A stretch of 40,249 nt of DNA from Pedobacter ginsenosidimutans (GTDB lineage Bacteria > Bacteroidota > Bacteroidia > Sphingobacteriales > Sphingobacteriaceae): positions 1 to 40,249 of the forward strand of contig NZ_LMZQ01000023.1 in assembly GCF_001442625.1 (NCBI RefSeq), read 5' to 3'. The notes under the pieces are model-generated. The model had not been told where the DNA came from. It was given only the letters and a program-made list of their open reading frames with translations, and made no database searches. Both the position numbers and the translations under genes were made by a program. How positions within the stretch are numbered: position 1 is the stretch's first letter; each line of letters begins with the position of its first letter. Shown piece by piece: positions 8,487-16,068 of this stretch.

Positions 8487-9584
8487 GTGATTACAGCCGA
8501 GAACAAAACAAATTTATTAGCAAGCAAACAGCATTTTGAAATTTTAGATGGATTAAGGGGCGTAGCGGCCATTGTGGTGGTAATTTATCACTTTATGGAA
8601 ATCGCTGTTACCGATTACAATAAGAATTTTCTTTCGCATGGTTTCCTTGCAGTCGATTTCTTTTTCTGTTTATCCGGCTTTGTAATTGCCTATGCTTACG
8701 ATAGTCGTGCACCACATATCGGGATTACGCAGTTCTTTAAATTAAGGCTTATCCGCTTGCACCCGCTGGTGGTTATTGGTTCTGTTTTAGGACTGATCAC
8801 TTTTCTGATCGACCCATACAGCGATCTTTATGAGGTTTATGGATTAGGGAAAACCTTTCTTTTGTTTTTATCCTCAGCTTTTTTAATCCCTTATCCGGCA
8901 ATGCCCGAGCGGTATACCAACTTATTCTGCTTAAATGCACCGGCCTGGTCGTTATTTTGGGAATATATTGCCAATATCTTTTACATTTTTATACTTTACC
9001 GCCTGGGTAAAAAATCACTGATTGCCCTAGTTGTTATAGGTGCGGTATGCCTTTGCTATGTAGCTGTTCGCGCTACCAACGTAGGCGGTGGCTGGGGAGG
9101 ACAGAATTTCTGGGACGGTGGGGCGCGCGTGCTGTATTCTTTTACAGCCGGTATGCTGGTTTACCGTTTAAATTGGGTGATCAAGAATAAACTTGGCTTT
9201 TTAGGCATGATCATGCTTTTGCTTGCAGCCTTTTTAGTTCCTTTTAATGATCAATACAATTGGATTACTGAGCCGATGCTTGTGCTGTTTTACTTTCCAC
9301 TTTTAGTGGCATTGGGAGCTGGTACAGCATTAAACTCATCGTTTAAAAAGATTTGTAATCTCTCAGGCGAAATATCATACCCACTTTATATGGTGCATTA
9401 TCCATTTGTATGGATATTTTTAACCTATGTAGCCGAAGTTCAGCCACCAGCATCCTCACTTTGGGTGATTATCCCGGTTTCGGCACTGCTTTTAATCGTT
9501 TTCTCTTATATCGTAATGAGATTTGTAGATATTCCTTTACGTAAATACCTTAAACAAAAATTTTTAAACGATAACAGAATATGA
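8487..9584 (+). CDS. Acyltransferase 3 family membrane protein
   Basis: A 365-residue multi-pass membrane protein. The opening FEILDGLRGVAAIVVVIYHF has the family's DGLRG motif and the conserved helix-1 histidine; LAVDFFFCLSGFVIAYAY and the RLIRLHP arginine/histidine loop are also typical. The C-terminus has ISYPLYMVHYPF, another family motif. The frame is open upstream to 8286, but that part runs through two hairpins, one of them a terminator, so I choose GTG at 8487 (MITAENKTNLLASKQH); there is no in-frame ATG before the core. Such proteins O-acylate sugars, peptidoglycan or glycans at the membrane; the acceptor is unknown. It overlaps the next gene by 4 bases. Confidence 0.82.
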   Translation: MITAENKTNLLASKQHFEILDGLRGVAAIVVVIYHFMEIAVTDYNKNFLSHGFLAVDFFFCLSGFVIAYAYDSRAPHIGITQFFKLRLIRLHPLVVIGSVLGLITFLIDPYSDLYEVYGLGKTFLLFLSSAFLIPYPAMPERYTNLFCLNAPAWSLFWEYIANIFYIFILYRLGKKSLIALVVIGAVCLCYVAVRATNVGGGWGGQNFWDGGARVLYSFTAGMLVYRLNWVIKNKLGFLGMIMLLLAAFLVPFNDQYNWITEPMLVLFYFPLLVALGAGTALNSSFKKICNLSGEISYPLYMVHYPFVWIFLTYVAEVQPPASSLWVIIPVSALLLIVFSYIVMRFVDIPLRKYLKQKFLNDNRI

Positions 9585-10075
9585 AATCTTTAAAACCTGC
9601 TTTGCTTTTCCTTTCCTTAGTTCTGCTGTTTAGCTGCAGCTCATCAAATAATGATTATGCCTATAATGAAAAAGTAACTTCAATTTTTTTGCGGGAGATG
9701 AAACAGATCGATGAAACGGACAGTGTTTTTAAAGATACTTCGAAGGTATATGCAAAAGGTTTTCCTGATTCTATTTTACTATCCACAAAGGCAGAAAATC
9801 TGATCAACAATTCAAAAGTGGATCTTGTCAATATTGCTGATCTTAAACCGGGTAAAGAAGCTGTAAAATTTAACGAAGGTGTTATCGCATACCTAACTGC
9901 CATAAACGATTATGGAAAAACAGCACAAGAAATGCTGCAGGTAAAAACCACTGACGAAAAGAAAAAACTGCATGATCACCTTATGTTAAAGTATGAAAAA
10001 CTGAATACTTACCCTGACAGTTTACTGGAAATACAGAAAGTATACCTGAATGAAGTGGGCTTGCAACCAAAGTAG
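9581..10075 (+). CDS. Small lipoprotein of unknown function
   Basis: A 164-residue protein with an SPII signal and lipobox LLFSC (Cys19), so it is probably anchored in the inner or outer membrane. After the lipobox comes a serine/asparagine linker and a mostly helical, charged region with no motif I recognise. Its ATG overlaps the TGA of the acyltransferase gene (ATGA), pointing to translational coupling and a related task, for example an accessory of the acyl-transfer reaction. No family assignment is made. Confidence 0.75.
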   Translation: MKSLKPALLFLSLVLLFSCSSSNNDYAYNEKVTSIFLREMKQIDETDSVFKDTSKVYAKGFPDSILLSTKAENLINNSKVDLVNIADLKPGKEAVKFNEGVIAYLTAINDYGKTAQEMLQVKTTDEKKKLHDHLMLKYEKLNTYPDSLLEIQKVYLNEVGLQPK

Positions 10076-10096
10076 AATTTCAAGTTTATCTATTCA

Positions 10097-10121
10097 ATAC
10101 GGTATAAAAACCGTATCTTTG
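10097..10121 (+). promoter_or_regulatory. thrS promoter with overlapping dyad
   Basis: TATCTTTG (10114-10121) is an exact -7 element. A perfect dyad, ATACGGT (10097-10103) and ACCGTAT (10110-10116), overlaps its first three bases. It could be an operator or an RNA/DNA hairpin at the start point. The leader from here to the ATG is about 62 bases. Confidence 0.5.
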
Positions 10122-10190
10122 CAGAAAATAGAATCACATTGTAAGTGATCTTTAAAACTTTTTTATTTAAAATTTAAATCATAGTTGTAG

Positions 10191-12116
10191 ATGATTAACA
10201 TTACTTTACCTGACGGTTCTGTCCGTCAGTATGAAAAGGGCACTTCTGCCCACCAAATTGCATTGTCAATTTCTGAGGGTTTAGCCCGTAACGTATTAGC
10301 CGCTGAGGTTAATGGCGAAGTTTGGGATTCAACAAGACCAATCGAGTCTGATTCATCAGTGAAATTATTGACCTGGAATGATACTGCCGGAAAATCGACT
10401 TTTTGGCATTCATCAGCTCACTTAATGGCTGAGGCTTTAGAAGCACTTTATCCTGGTACCAAATTTGGTATCGGCCCGGCAATTGAAACTGGTTTTTATT
10501 ACGATGTAGACTTTGGCGACCGTGAATTTTCTTCAGACGATTTCAAAGCTATCGAAACCAAAATGATTGAGCTGGCTAAACAGAAGGAAACTTTTGTACG
10601 AGAAAGTGTGAGCAAAGCTGATGCGGTAAAATATTTTACTGAAAAAGGCGATGAGTATAAGCTGGATTTAATTGACGGCCTGGAAGATGGTAAAATTACC
10701 TTCTATACCCAGGGTTCATTTACCGATTTATGTCGTGGTCCACATATTCCGAATACTGGTTTTGTGAAAGCAGTAAAACTGATGAATGTGGCTGGCGCTT
10801 ACTGGCGAGGTGATGAAACCAAAAAACAGTTAACCCGTATTTATGGTGTAACTTTTCCTAAGGCGAGCGAGCTTACCGAATATCTTTTAATGATAGAAGA
10901 AGCTAAAAAACGCGATCACCGTAAATTAGGGAAAGAGCTGGAGTTATTTGCTTTCTCAGAAAAAGTAGGAATGGGCTTGCCTTTATGGCTGCCTAAAGGA
11001 ACTGCTTTGCGCGAGCGCTTGGTGAACTTTTTAACTAAAGCACAGGCTAAAGCAGGTTACGAGCAAGTAGTAACACCACATATCGGACACAAAAATTTAT
11101 ATGTAACCTCAGGTCACTGGGAGAAATACGGTAAAGATTCGTTCCAACCGATTAAAACGCCACAAGAAGGAGAGGAGTTTTTCTTAAAACCGATGAACTG
11201 CCCTCACCACTGTGAGATTTACAAAACAAAACCACGTTCTTACAAAGATCTTCCGGTTCGTTTTGCCGAGTTTGGCACGGTTTATCGTTACGAACAAAGT
11301 GGCGAATTACACGGTTTAACCCGCGTACGTGGCTTTACTCAAGATGATGCACACTTATTCTGTATGCCAGAACAGGTGAAAGAAGAATTTAAAAAAGTAA
11401 TCGATTTAGTGCTTTATGTATTTAAATCATTAGGTTTTGATAATTATACTGCTCAGGTTTCATTAAGAGACCCGGAGAATAAATCGAAATATATTGGTTC
11501 TGACGAAAATTGGAGGCTATCTGAAAATGCCATTATCGAAGCAGCTGCAGAAAAAGGCTTAAATACTGTTGTAGAATATGGCGAAGCCGCTTTCTATGGT
11601 CCTAAGCTCGATTTTATGGTGAAAGATGCTTTAGGTAGAAAATGGCAGTTAGGTACTATTCAGGTTGATTATAATCTGCCGGAGCGTTTCGAATTGGAAT
11701 ACACCGGTAGCGATAACCAGAAACACAGACCAGTAATGATCCACCGTGCACCATTTGGTTCATTAGAAAGATTTATTGCTGTTTTGATCGAACATTGTGC
11801 CGGAAACTTCCCATTATGGTTAAGTCCGGAGCAATTTATTGTTCTTCCGATTTCAGAAAAATATGAAGAATATGCAAAAAAAGTTTTAGATGAACTAAAT
11901 AATTCCGATATTCGCGGGCTGATTGACTTTCGTGATGAGAAAATCGGTCGCAAAATACGCGATTCGGAAGTTAAAAAGATCCCATACATGCTCATTATCG
12001 GTGATAAAGAAATGGCAGAAGGAAAAGTTTCTGTCCGTAAACATGGTGAGGGAGATTTAGGCGAAATGACGTTGGAAGAGTTCAACAATTTATTAAGAAA
12101 AGAAATAACAGTTTAA
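10191..12116 (+). CDS. thrS: Threonyl-tRNA synthetase
   Basis: A 641-residue class II synthetase that charges tRNA-Thr. The domain order is complete: an N-terminal TGS domain (about 1-62), the editing domain with H73, H77 (HSSAHLMAEAL) and C181/H185 (CRGPH), the catalytic core with zinc ligand C337 in MNCPHHCEIY, motif 2 FGTVYRYEQSGELHGLTRVRG, motif 3 IHRAPFGSLERF, and a C-terminal anticodon-binding domain. The editing residues are intact, so Ser-tRNA-Thr clearance should work. It heads the conserved thrS-infC-rpmI-rplT cluster. The leader dyad before it may matter for regulation; no T-box structure is seen. Confidence 0.98.
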   Translation: MINITLPDGSVRQYEKGTSAHQIALSISEGLARNVLAAEVNGEVWDSTRPIESDSSVKLLTWNDTAGKSTFWHSSAHLMAEALEALYPGTKFGIGPAIETGFYYDVDFGDREFSSDDFKAIETKMIELAKQKETFVRESVSKADAVKYFTEKGDEYKLDLIDGLEDGKITFYTQGSFTDLCRGPHIPNTGFVKAVKLMNVAGAYWRGDETKKQLTRIYGVTFPKASELTEYLLMIEEAKKRDHRKLGKELELFAFSEKVGMGLPLWLPKGTALRERLVNFLTKAQAKAGYEQVVTPHIGHKNLYVTSGHWEKYGKDSFQPIKTPQEGEEFFLKPMNCPHHCEIYKTKPRSYKDLPVRFAEFGTVYRYEQSGELHGLTRVRGFTQDDAHLFCMPEQVKEEFKKVIDLVLYVFKSLGFDNYTAQVSLRDPENKSKYIGSDENWRLSENAIIEAAAEKGLNTVVEYGEAAFYGPKLDFMVKDALGRKWQLGTIQVDYNLPERFELEYTGSDNQKHRPVMIHRAPFGSLERFIAVLIEHCAGNFPLWLSPEQFIVLPISEKYEEYAKKVLDELNNSDIRGLIDFRDEKIGRKIRDSEVKKIPYMLIIGDKEMAEGKVSVRKHGEGDLGEMTLEEFNNLLRKEITV

Positions 12117-12132
12117 ATTAAATAGTACAAAT

Positions 12133-12702
12133 TTGGCATTAGGAAGACCAGGATTTAACAGGGGACCACGTCCGCCTTTTAAGAAAAAAGAAGCAGAGCA
12201 TAACATTAATCAGTATATTAAATCGCCCGAAGTGCGTTTAGCTGGCGATAATGTTGAACCAGGGATTTATCCTTTGGCAAAAGCTTTGGCACTTGCTGAT
12301 GAACTGGAATTGGATTTGGTAGAAATATCTCCAAATGCCGTACCACCAGTTTGTAGAATTATTGATTACAGTAAATTTGTTTACGAGCAAAAGAAAAAGC
12401 AGAAAGAAATTAAAGCTAATGCGAAACAAACTGTAATTAAGGAGATCCGTTTTGGTCCTAACACCAACGATCACGATTTCCAGTTTAAATTGAAGCATGC
12501 AGTAAGCTTTTTAGAGAACGGTGAGAAAGTTAGAGCTTACGTGCATTTTAAAGGTAGAGCAATTGTTTACAAAGAGCAGGGAGAAATTTTATTATTAAAA
12601 TTCGCCCAGGCTTTAGAAGATGTAGGAAAAGTAGAGTTGTTACCTAAGTTAGAAGGTAAACGTATGTTCCTAACAGTTGCGCCTAAAGTAGCAAAAAAAT
12701 AA
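12133..12702 (+). CDS. infC: Translation initiation factor IF-3
   Basis: A 189-residue IF-3 with the N-terminal domain (about 20-95; VEISPNAVPPVCRIIDYSKF), the linker and the C-terminal domain (KEIRFGPNTNDHDFQFKL, RGRAIV-like KGRAIVYKEQG). It prevents subunit joining and checks the initiator tRNA. The start is non-AUG: TTG at 12133, giving MALGRPGFNRG. There is no in-frame ATG before the last 15 residues or so, so a rare start is certain even if its exact codon is not. It follows thrS by 16 bases. A rare start in infC is known to allow IF-3 to repress itself in Enterobacteria (AUU start). Confidence 0.96.
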   Translation: MALGRPGFNRGPRPPFKKKEAEHNINQYIKSPEVRLAGDNVEPGIYPLAKALALADELELDLVEISPNAVPPVCRIIDYSKFVYEQKKKQKEIKANAKQTVIKEIRFGPNTNDHDFQFKLKHAVSFLENGEKVRAYVHFKGRAIVYKEQGEILLLKFAQALEDVGKVELLPKLEGKRMFLTVAPKVAKK

Positions 12703-12731
12703 AAATAGGTTTATAAATTAAAAAACAGGTT

Positions 12732-12932
12732 ATGCCAAAAATGAAAACCAATTCCAGTGCTAAAAAGCGTTTTTCGCTTACTGGAACAGGTAAAATCAAA
12801 AGAAACAACGCATACAAAAGTCACATCTTAACAAAGATGAGTACTAAACGTAAACGTGCCTTAGGTCAAGCAAGTATCGTATCTGATGCTGATATGGGTA
12901 ACGTTAAACGTATGCTTTGTATCGGAAAGTAA
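12732..12932 (+). CDS. rpmI: 50S ribosomal protein L35
   Basis: A 66-residue basic protein. MPKMKTNSSAKKRF and FSLTGTGKIKRN are the L35 signature, and the length is normal. It binds 23S rRNA in the large subunit. It lies 29 bases after infC and 75 bases before rplT in the standard order. Confidence 0.97.
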   Translation: MPKMKTNSSAKKRFSLTGTGKIKRNNAYKSHILTKMSTKRKRALGQASIVSDADMGNVKRMLCIGK

Positions 12933-13007
12933 TTTATTAATTCACCAGGTATCAGGCTTTAAGTTTCCGGTTAAACGGAACGCCGCTTGCCAAAAAACAA
13001 CAACAAC

Positions 13008-13352
13008 ATGCCACGTTCGGTAAACGCAGTAGCTTCGAGAAGAAGAAGAAAAAAAATCCTTAATCTAGCCAAAGGCTATTGGGGAGCAAGAAGTAAGGTT
13101 TATACTGTTGCTAAAAACACAGTAGAAAAAGGTTTGCAATATGCATACCGTGACCGTAAAGTTAAGAAAAGAGAATTCCGCGGATTATGGATCCAACGTA
13201 TTAATGCAGGTGCTCGTCAGCACGGTATTTCTTACTCTCAATTAATTGGTAAACTAGCTTCTAAAGAAATCGGTTTAAACCGTAAAGTATTGGCTGATTT
13301 AGCAATGAATCACCCAGAAGCTTTCAAAGCTGTAATTGATGCAGTAAAATAG
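13008..13352 (+). CDS. rplT: 50S ribosomal protein L20
   Basis: A 114-residue L20, an early assembly protein of the large subunit. The ATG at 13008 gives MPRSVNAVASRRRRKKIL, the normal N-terminus; the frame extends seven codons upstream to a TTG, but that would only add PKNNNN. The rest (AKGYWGARS, YAYRDRKVKKREFRGLWIQRINA) is canonical. The 75 bases before it contain a small hairpin (TTCCG 12965-12969 with CGGAA 12976-12980). In other bacteria L20 represses this operon by binding its mRNA; whether it does so here is not shown. Confidence 0.96.
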   Translation: MPRSVNAVASRRRRKKILNLAKGYWGARSKVYTVAKNTVEKGLQYAYRDRKVKKREFRGLWIQRINAGARQHGISYSQLIGKLASKEIGLNRKVLADLAMNHPEAFKAVIDAVK

Positions 13353-13386
13353 AAATTTTCGCTTAAGCGATAATCATATTTAAAAA

Positions 13387-13415
13387 GGTCCCGATTTACA
13401 TCGGGACCTTTTTTT
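13387..13415. terminator. Bidirectional Rho-independent terminator
   Basis: Stem GGTCCCGAT (13387-13395) with ATCGGGACC (13400-13408), loop TTAC, followed by T7 on the + strand and preceded by A5, so it serves both rplT and the convergent metalloprotease gene. Confidence 0.9.
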
Positions 13416-13435
13416 GTTGTTTGGTTTTTGAAGAT

Positions 13436-15049
13436 CTAGTACAATCCTAATTCTGCTAAGCTGGCAAACTGTAGGCCATCCTGAGCTGAATTTAAAATAA
13501 CTTTAAAATATTGGAATGTTTTAGCGCTACCAAAATCAAAGTACTGTGCACCACTTACATTTTGGGCCACATAGTTATTAACCGAAGTAAAGTTTACGCC
13601 ATCTGTGCTGGTGAGCAGTTCAAAGTTTTTCACAGCCCTGCTTAAACCGCTTCTTTGTGTTAAACTTAAACCACTTGCCGTTTTTGAAGCGCCCAAATTG
13701 ATCACTATAGTATGCGGGTAGCTTGTGGCCGAGCTGCTCCAACGCGAATGCCAGTATGTGCTTGCACTGTTGTCAATCAATTTGCTGGCCCTACCGTTTA
13801 TAGCACCTTCTCCACTGGTTTCTTCAGAACTAAATGAAGCAATACTCCAGCCTGTTTTGTTTAACTCATTTTTGGTTGAGAAGTTGAGTACAGGTAAACC
13901 TCCTGAAAAAGTATAGGCATAAATCTGTTCGGTTACAGTTCCATTGTCGTGTACCAATTTAACTTTCAGTTCGTATGGAATACCATCAGCTTTTTCCTGC
14001 AGATCGGCAATTGGCATTACAACTCTAAAACTATCTGTACCTATTTTCTTCGATTCCCAGGTAATGGCATTATAATCTTTATTTACACCAGTACCCTCGT
14101 TATTTACATTGGGATCATTATAATATAAAATGCTGGTTACATTACCGGTTGAAGTAAATTTTCCGGATACCACTATAGAAGCTAAAGTGCTGGAATAGCT
14201 GGTGTATATTTTATTAATGCTGCTGGTTACCGAACCGTAGTAGGTACTGGCGTTATTATTGAAAACCTGATTGGCATTTAAAATAGCTGCGTCTGCAGCG
14301 GTTAAAAACGTAGGGCTTTTTCCTAAAGTTCCATTACCGGCCCACATTAAGGCCATACCCAAAGTTGAGTTTTCAGAAACTTTTTGCCTATTGTGCGGTA
14401 GATTTAATCCATGACCAAGCTCATGTACCATACCACCAAACCAAACACTAAAGCGATTGCCAACGGTAGTGCTTAAGCCAAGATTTGCAATGTCCATTTC
14501 TTCATAATCCAGGGCATAACACCATCTGCCGGTACCATAAAACGGACCTCCGCTTGGTGTGCCATTCGAACCGATAGAATACCTTGGAATAATGATCAAA
14601 GTATGATCACTGGTTTTATCTGCCGGGTGTGCAGCAAAGTAAGCGTTTACTTCGCTTGCAACTGCCCCGCTACCTCCGGAGTATGGATAACTCGCTTTCG
14701 GCAACGTTCCTCTAATGGTTAAGATTTTTACATTTCCTGTGCCATCATCGGCAAGGCCAAATGTTTTATTGCCATAACCATTGCGATTCATTTCTTGTTT
14801 GTACCAATCTTGTGTCCATAATAAAAGATCGCTTAATCTTTTTCTGTAACCCGCAAGGGTATCGAGATCGTTAGGTACAAAATACACAATATTTACATTG
14901 CGGCTTTGGGTAATGATGTTGGTTGTAGCCAGTTTTTTGTTAATAGAGAAGGTTTTTCCCTCTTGTTGTAATACTTCGGCCTTTTTACAAGATAGGGCGA
15001 ACAGGCAGGCACAGAATAGCCCTGTTAAAAGTAGACTGTTTTTTTTCAT
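13436..15049 (-). CDS. Secreted metzincin-like zinc metalloprotease lipoprotein with discoidin domain
   Basis: A 537-residue exported protein. The N-terminus MKKNSLLLTGLFCACLFALS ends in a lipobox at C21. The zinc site MVHELGHGLNLPHN gives H209, E210, H213 and H219 in the HExxHxxxxxH spacing of metzincins, with Asn instead of the usual Gly at the eighth position. A candidate Met-turn (GMALMWAG, about 231-238) follows. From about 395 to the end there is an F5/8 type C (discoidin) domain (GEGAINGRASKLIDNSASTYWHSRWS, split across its strands), likely binding carbohydrate or cell-surface glycans. The middle part looks like an immunoglobulin-like beta module. A probable role is digestion of extracellular glycoprotein. 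It is monocistronic and faces rplT. Confidence 0.85.
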   Translation of the reverse strand: MKKNSLLLTGLFCACLFALSCKKAEVLQQEGKTFSINKKLATTNIITQSRNVNIVYFVPNDLDTLAGYRKRLSDLLLWTQDWYKQEMNRNGYGNKTFGLADDGTGNVKILTIRGTLPKASYPYSGGSGAVASEVNAYFAAHPADKTSDHTLIIIPRYSIGSNGTPSGGPFYGTGRWCYALDYEEMDIANLGLSTTVGNRFSVWFGGMVHELGHGLNLPHNRQKVSENSTLGMALMWAGNGTLGKSPTFLTAADAAILNANQVFNNNASTYYGSVTSSINKIYTSYSSTLASIVVSGKFTSTGNVTSILYYNDPNVNNEGTGVNKDYNAITWESKKIGTDSFRVVMPIADLQEKADGIPYELKVKLVHDNGTVTEQIYAYTFSGGLPVLNFSTKNELNKTGWSIASFSSEETSGEGAINGRASKLIDNSASTYWHSRWSSSATSYPHTIVINLGASKTASGLSLTQRSGLSRAVKNFELLTSTDGVNFTSVNNYVAQNVSGAQYFDFGSAKTFQYFKVILNSAQDGLQFASLAELGLY

Positions 15050-15285
15050 AAGATAATTTTAGGTTTAGGGTTGATAATATTTGGAATTGGTTGTTGTTGC
15101 TTTTTTATATGCTGCACTCAGCCTCTTTACCTAATCTTGTCGATTTTAATGCGAAGATTATATCACCATAATTTGCCAGTCTTGGCCACTGTTCCAAACC
15201 TTAAAAAGAGCGTATTGTAAATAGATTTTTACCTTATCTGGATTTAAGTTACAAACAAACTTATACAGTAAGCTGAATTAAAACC

Positions 15286-15300
15286 GCGCAAACGTTTGTG
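15286..15300. promoter_or_regulatory. LacI/PurR-type operator-like site 1
   Basis: The 10-bp palindrome CAAACGTTTG (15289-15298) lies within GCGCAAACGTTTGTG, close to the PurR/LacI-family consensus ACGCAAACGTTTGCGT. It is 240 bases upstream of the metalloprotease start. Confidence 0.55.
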
Positions 15301-15403
15301 TGGGATGAAATGTAATAAGCTTGAATGGTGTAGTAGAAGTGCAGTTTGGTTAGGTTTTACAGCTATTTGATTGGTTACTTAAAATAACCTTAGGATTTAT
15401 GAA

Positions 15404-15418
15404 GCGCAAACGTTTGTT
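15404..15418. promoter_or_regulatory. LacI/PurR-type operator-like site 2
   Basis: A second copy, GCGCAAACGTTTGTT, with core 15407-15416, 118 bases from the first and in the same orientation: 13 bases in a row are identical (GCGCAAACGTTTG). Confidence 0.55.
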
Positions 15419-15524
15419 CGGCTTGTATTAAGCAATAGGTGTCTGAGTAAGTTTGTGTTTACAGTTGGCGATAGCTGTAAGGGTAAGATTAGGCATAGCA
15501 AATTACTGTAGGTTAATTGCTTTA

Positions 15525-15536
15525 TGCTGTACAGCA
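15525..15536. repeat. 12-bp perfect palindrome TGCTGTACAGCA
   Basis: A perfect dyad between the operator-like sites and YegP. It could be a protein-binding site, or chance; nothing else supports it. Confidence 0.3.
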
Positions 15537-15579
15537 GAATTTTTACGCTGAGTTGTAAAGTGGGGGAAGGGGCATGAAA

Positions 15580-15609
15580 AGCGACCTGATGCGGAAATCT
15601 CGGGTCGCT
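15580..15609 (-). terminator. Weak hairpin after the YegP gene
   Basis: AGCGACC (15580-15586) pairs with GGTCGCT (15603-15609), loop of 16. On the minus strand it follows the YegP stop by 9 bases and is trailed by TTTT only, so termination is plausible but weak. Confidence 0.5.
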
Positions 15610-15618
15610 GTATATTTT

Positions 15619-15948
15619 TTAACTCTGATCGTCAGTACTTGCATCCGGAGCATTCTTTTGAACCGATTCGATGCCATTATCTCTAGCTGCTGTACTTTCG
15701 TACATTTCGCTGGAGCCGATAATCTGACCATTTGTAGCCTTTAAACTAAAATGGTACTTGCCGTTAGACGATGTCTTTTTCTCAAATTTGGAATCATCCT
15801 GTGCATTTTTTTTAACAGATTCGATTCCATTTTCGCAGCTCGATTTAGCTGAATAGCCTTCGCTGGTTAAAATGGTCTGGCCATTACTGGCTTTTAGATT
15901 AAACTGGAATTCTCCGTTTGATCTTTTAGTAATTACAAATTTTCCCAT
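15619..15948 (-). CDS. DUF1508 (YegP family) protein
   Basis: A 109-residue protein made of two tandem DUF1508 units of about 48 residues. The repeats begin GKFVITKRSNGEFQFNLKAS and GKYHFSLKATNGQ, and both end in NGIESVxKNA. This is the two-unit arrangement of YegP-like proteins, small alpha/beta proteins of unknown function found widely. There is no signal peptide, so it is cytoplasmic. The C-terminal tail DASTDDQS is acidic and not conserved. It has no close neighbour in the same transcription unit: 120 bases separate it from the CBS/DUF294 gene upstream. Confidence 0.9.
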   Translation of the reverse strand: MGKFVITKRSNGEFQFNLKASNGQTILTSEGYSAKSSCENGIESVKKNAQDDSKFEKKTSSNGKYHFSLKATNGQIIGSSEMYESTAARDNGIESVQKNAPDASTDDQS

Positions 15949-16068
15949 AGCTCTGATTTTAATTTAGTAATTGGTTAGTATTTTAACTTATAAAAAGTAG
16001 GTATTATTCCTAAAGTTATTAAAGTTTGCAACGAATTACAATAAGCAGGCAAGAGAATTAATGGTAAT

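Larger units (their letters stand above)
15050..15579. other. Long gene-free stretch with operator-like palindromes
   Basis: About 530 bases without a credible gene between the metalloprotease (-) and YegP (-) genes. It contains two LacI/PurR-type palindromes and a GC-type dyad at 15525, listed separately. I found no clear -7/-33 promoter pair for the metalloprotease gene. Confidence 0.6.

Noticed and set aside
10122..10190. T-box or other riboswitch before thrS
   Set aside because: The leader is only about 60 bases and has no antiterminator or T-box sequence.
11669..12088. 139-codon frame on the minus strand inside thrS
   Set aside because: It lies within the conserved catalytic and anticodon-binding part of thrS; the composition is that of an antisense shadow.
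12933..13007. An L20-binding autoregulatory RNA structure before rplT
   Set aside because: Only a 5-bp hairpin is visible; no resemblance to the known L20 leader structures could be shown.
15543..15731. 62-codon frame on the minus strand overlapping YegP
   Set aside because: It reads part of the DUF1508 gene in another frame, and the DUF1508 frame has two clear domain copies.
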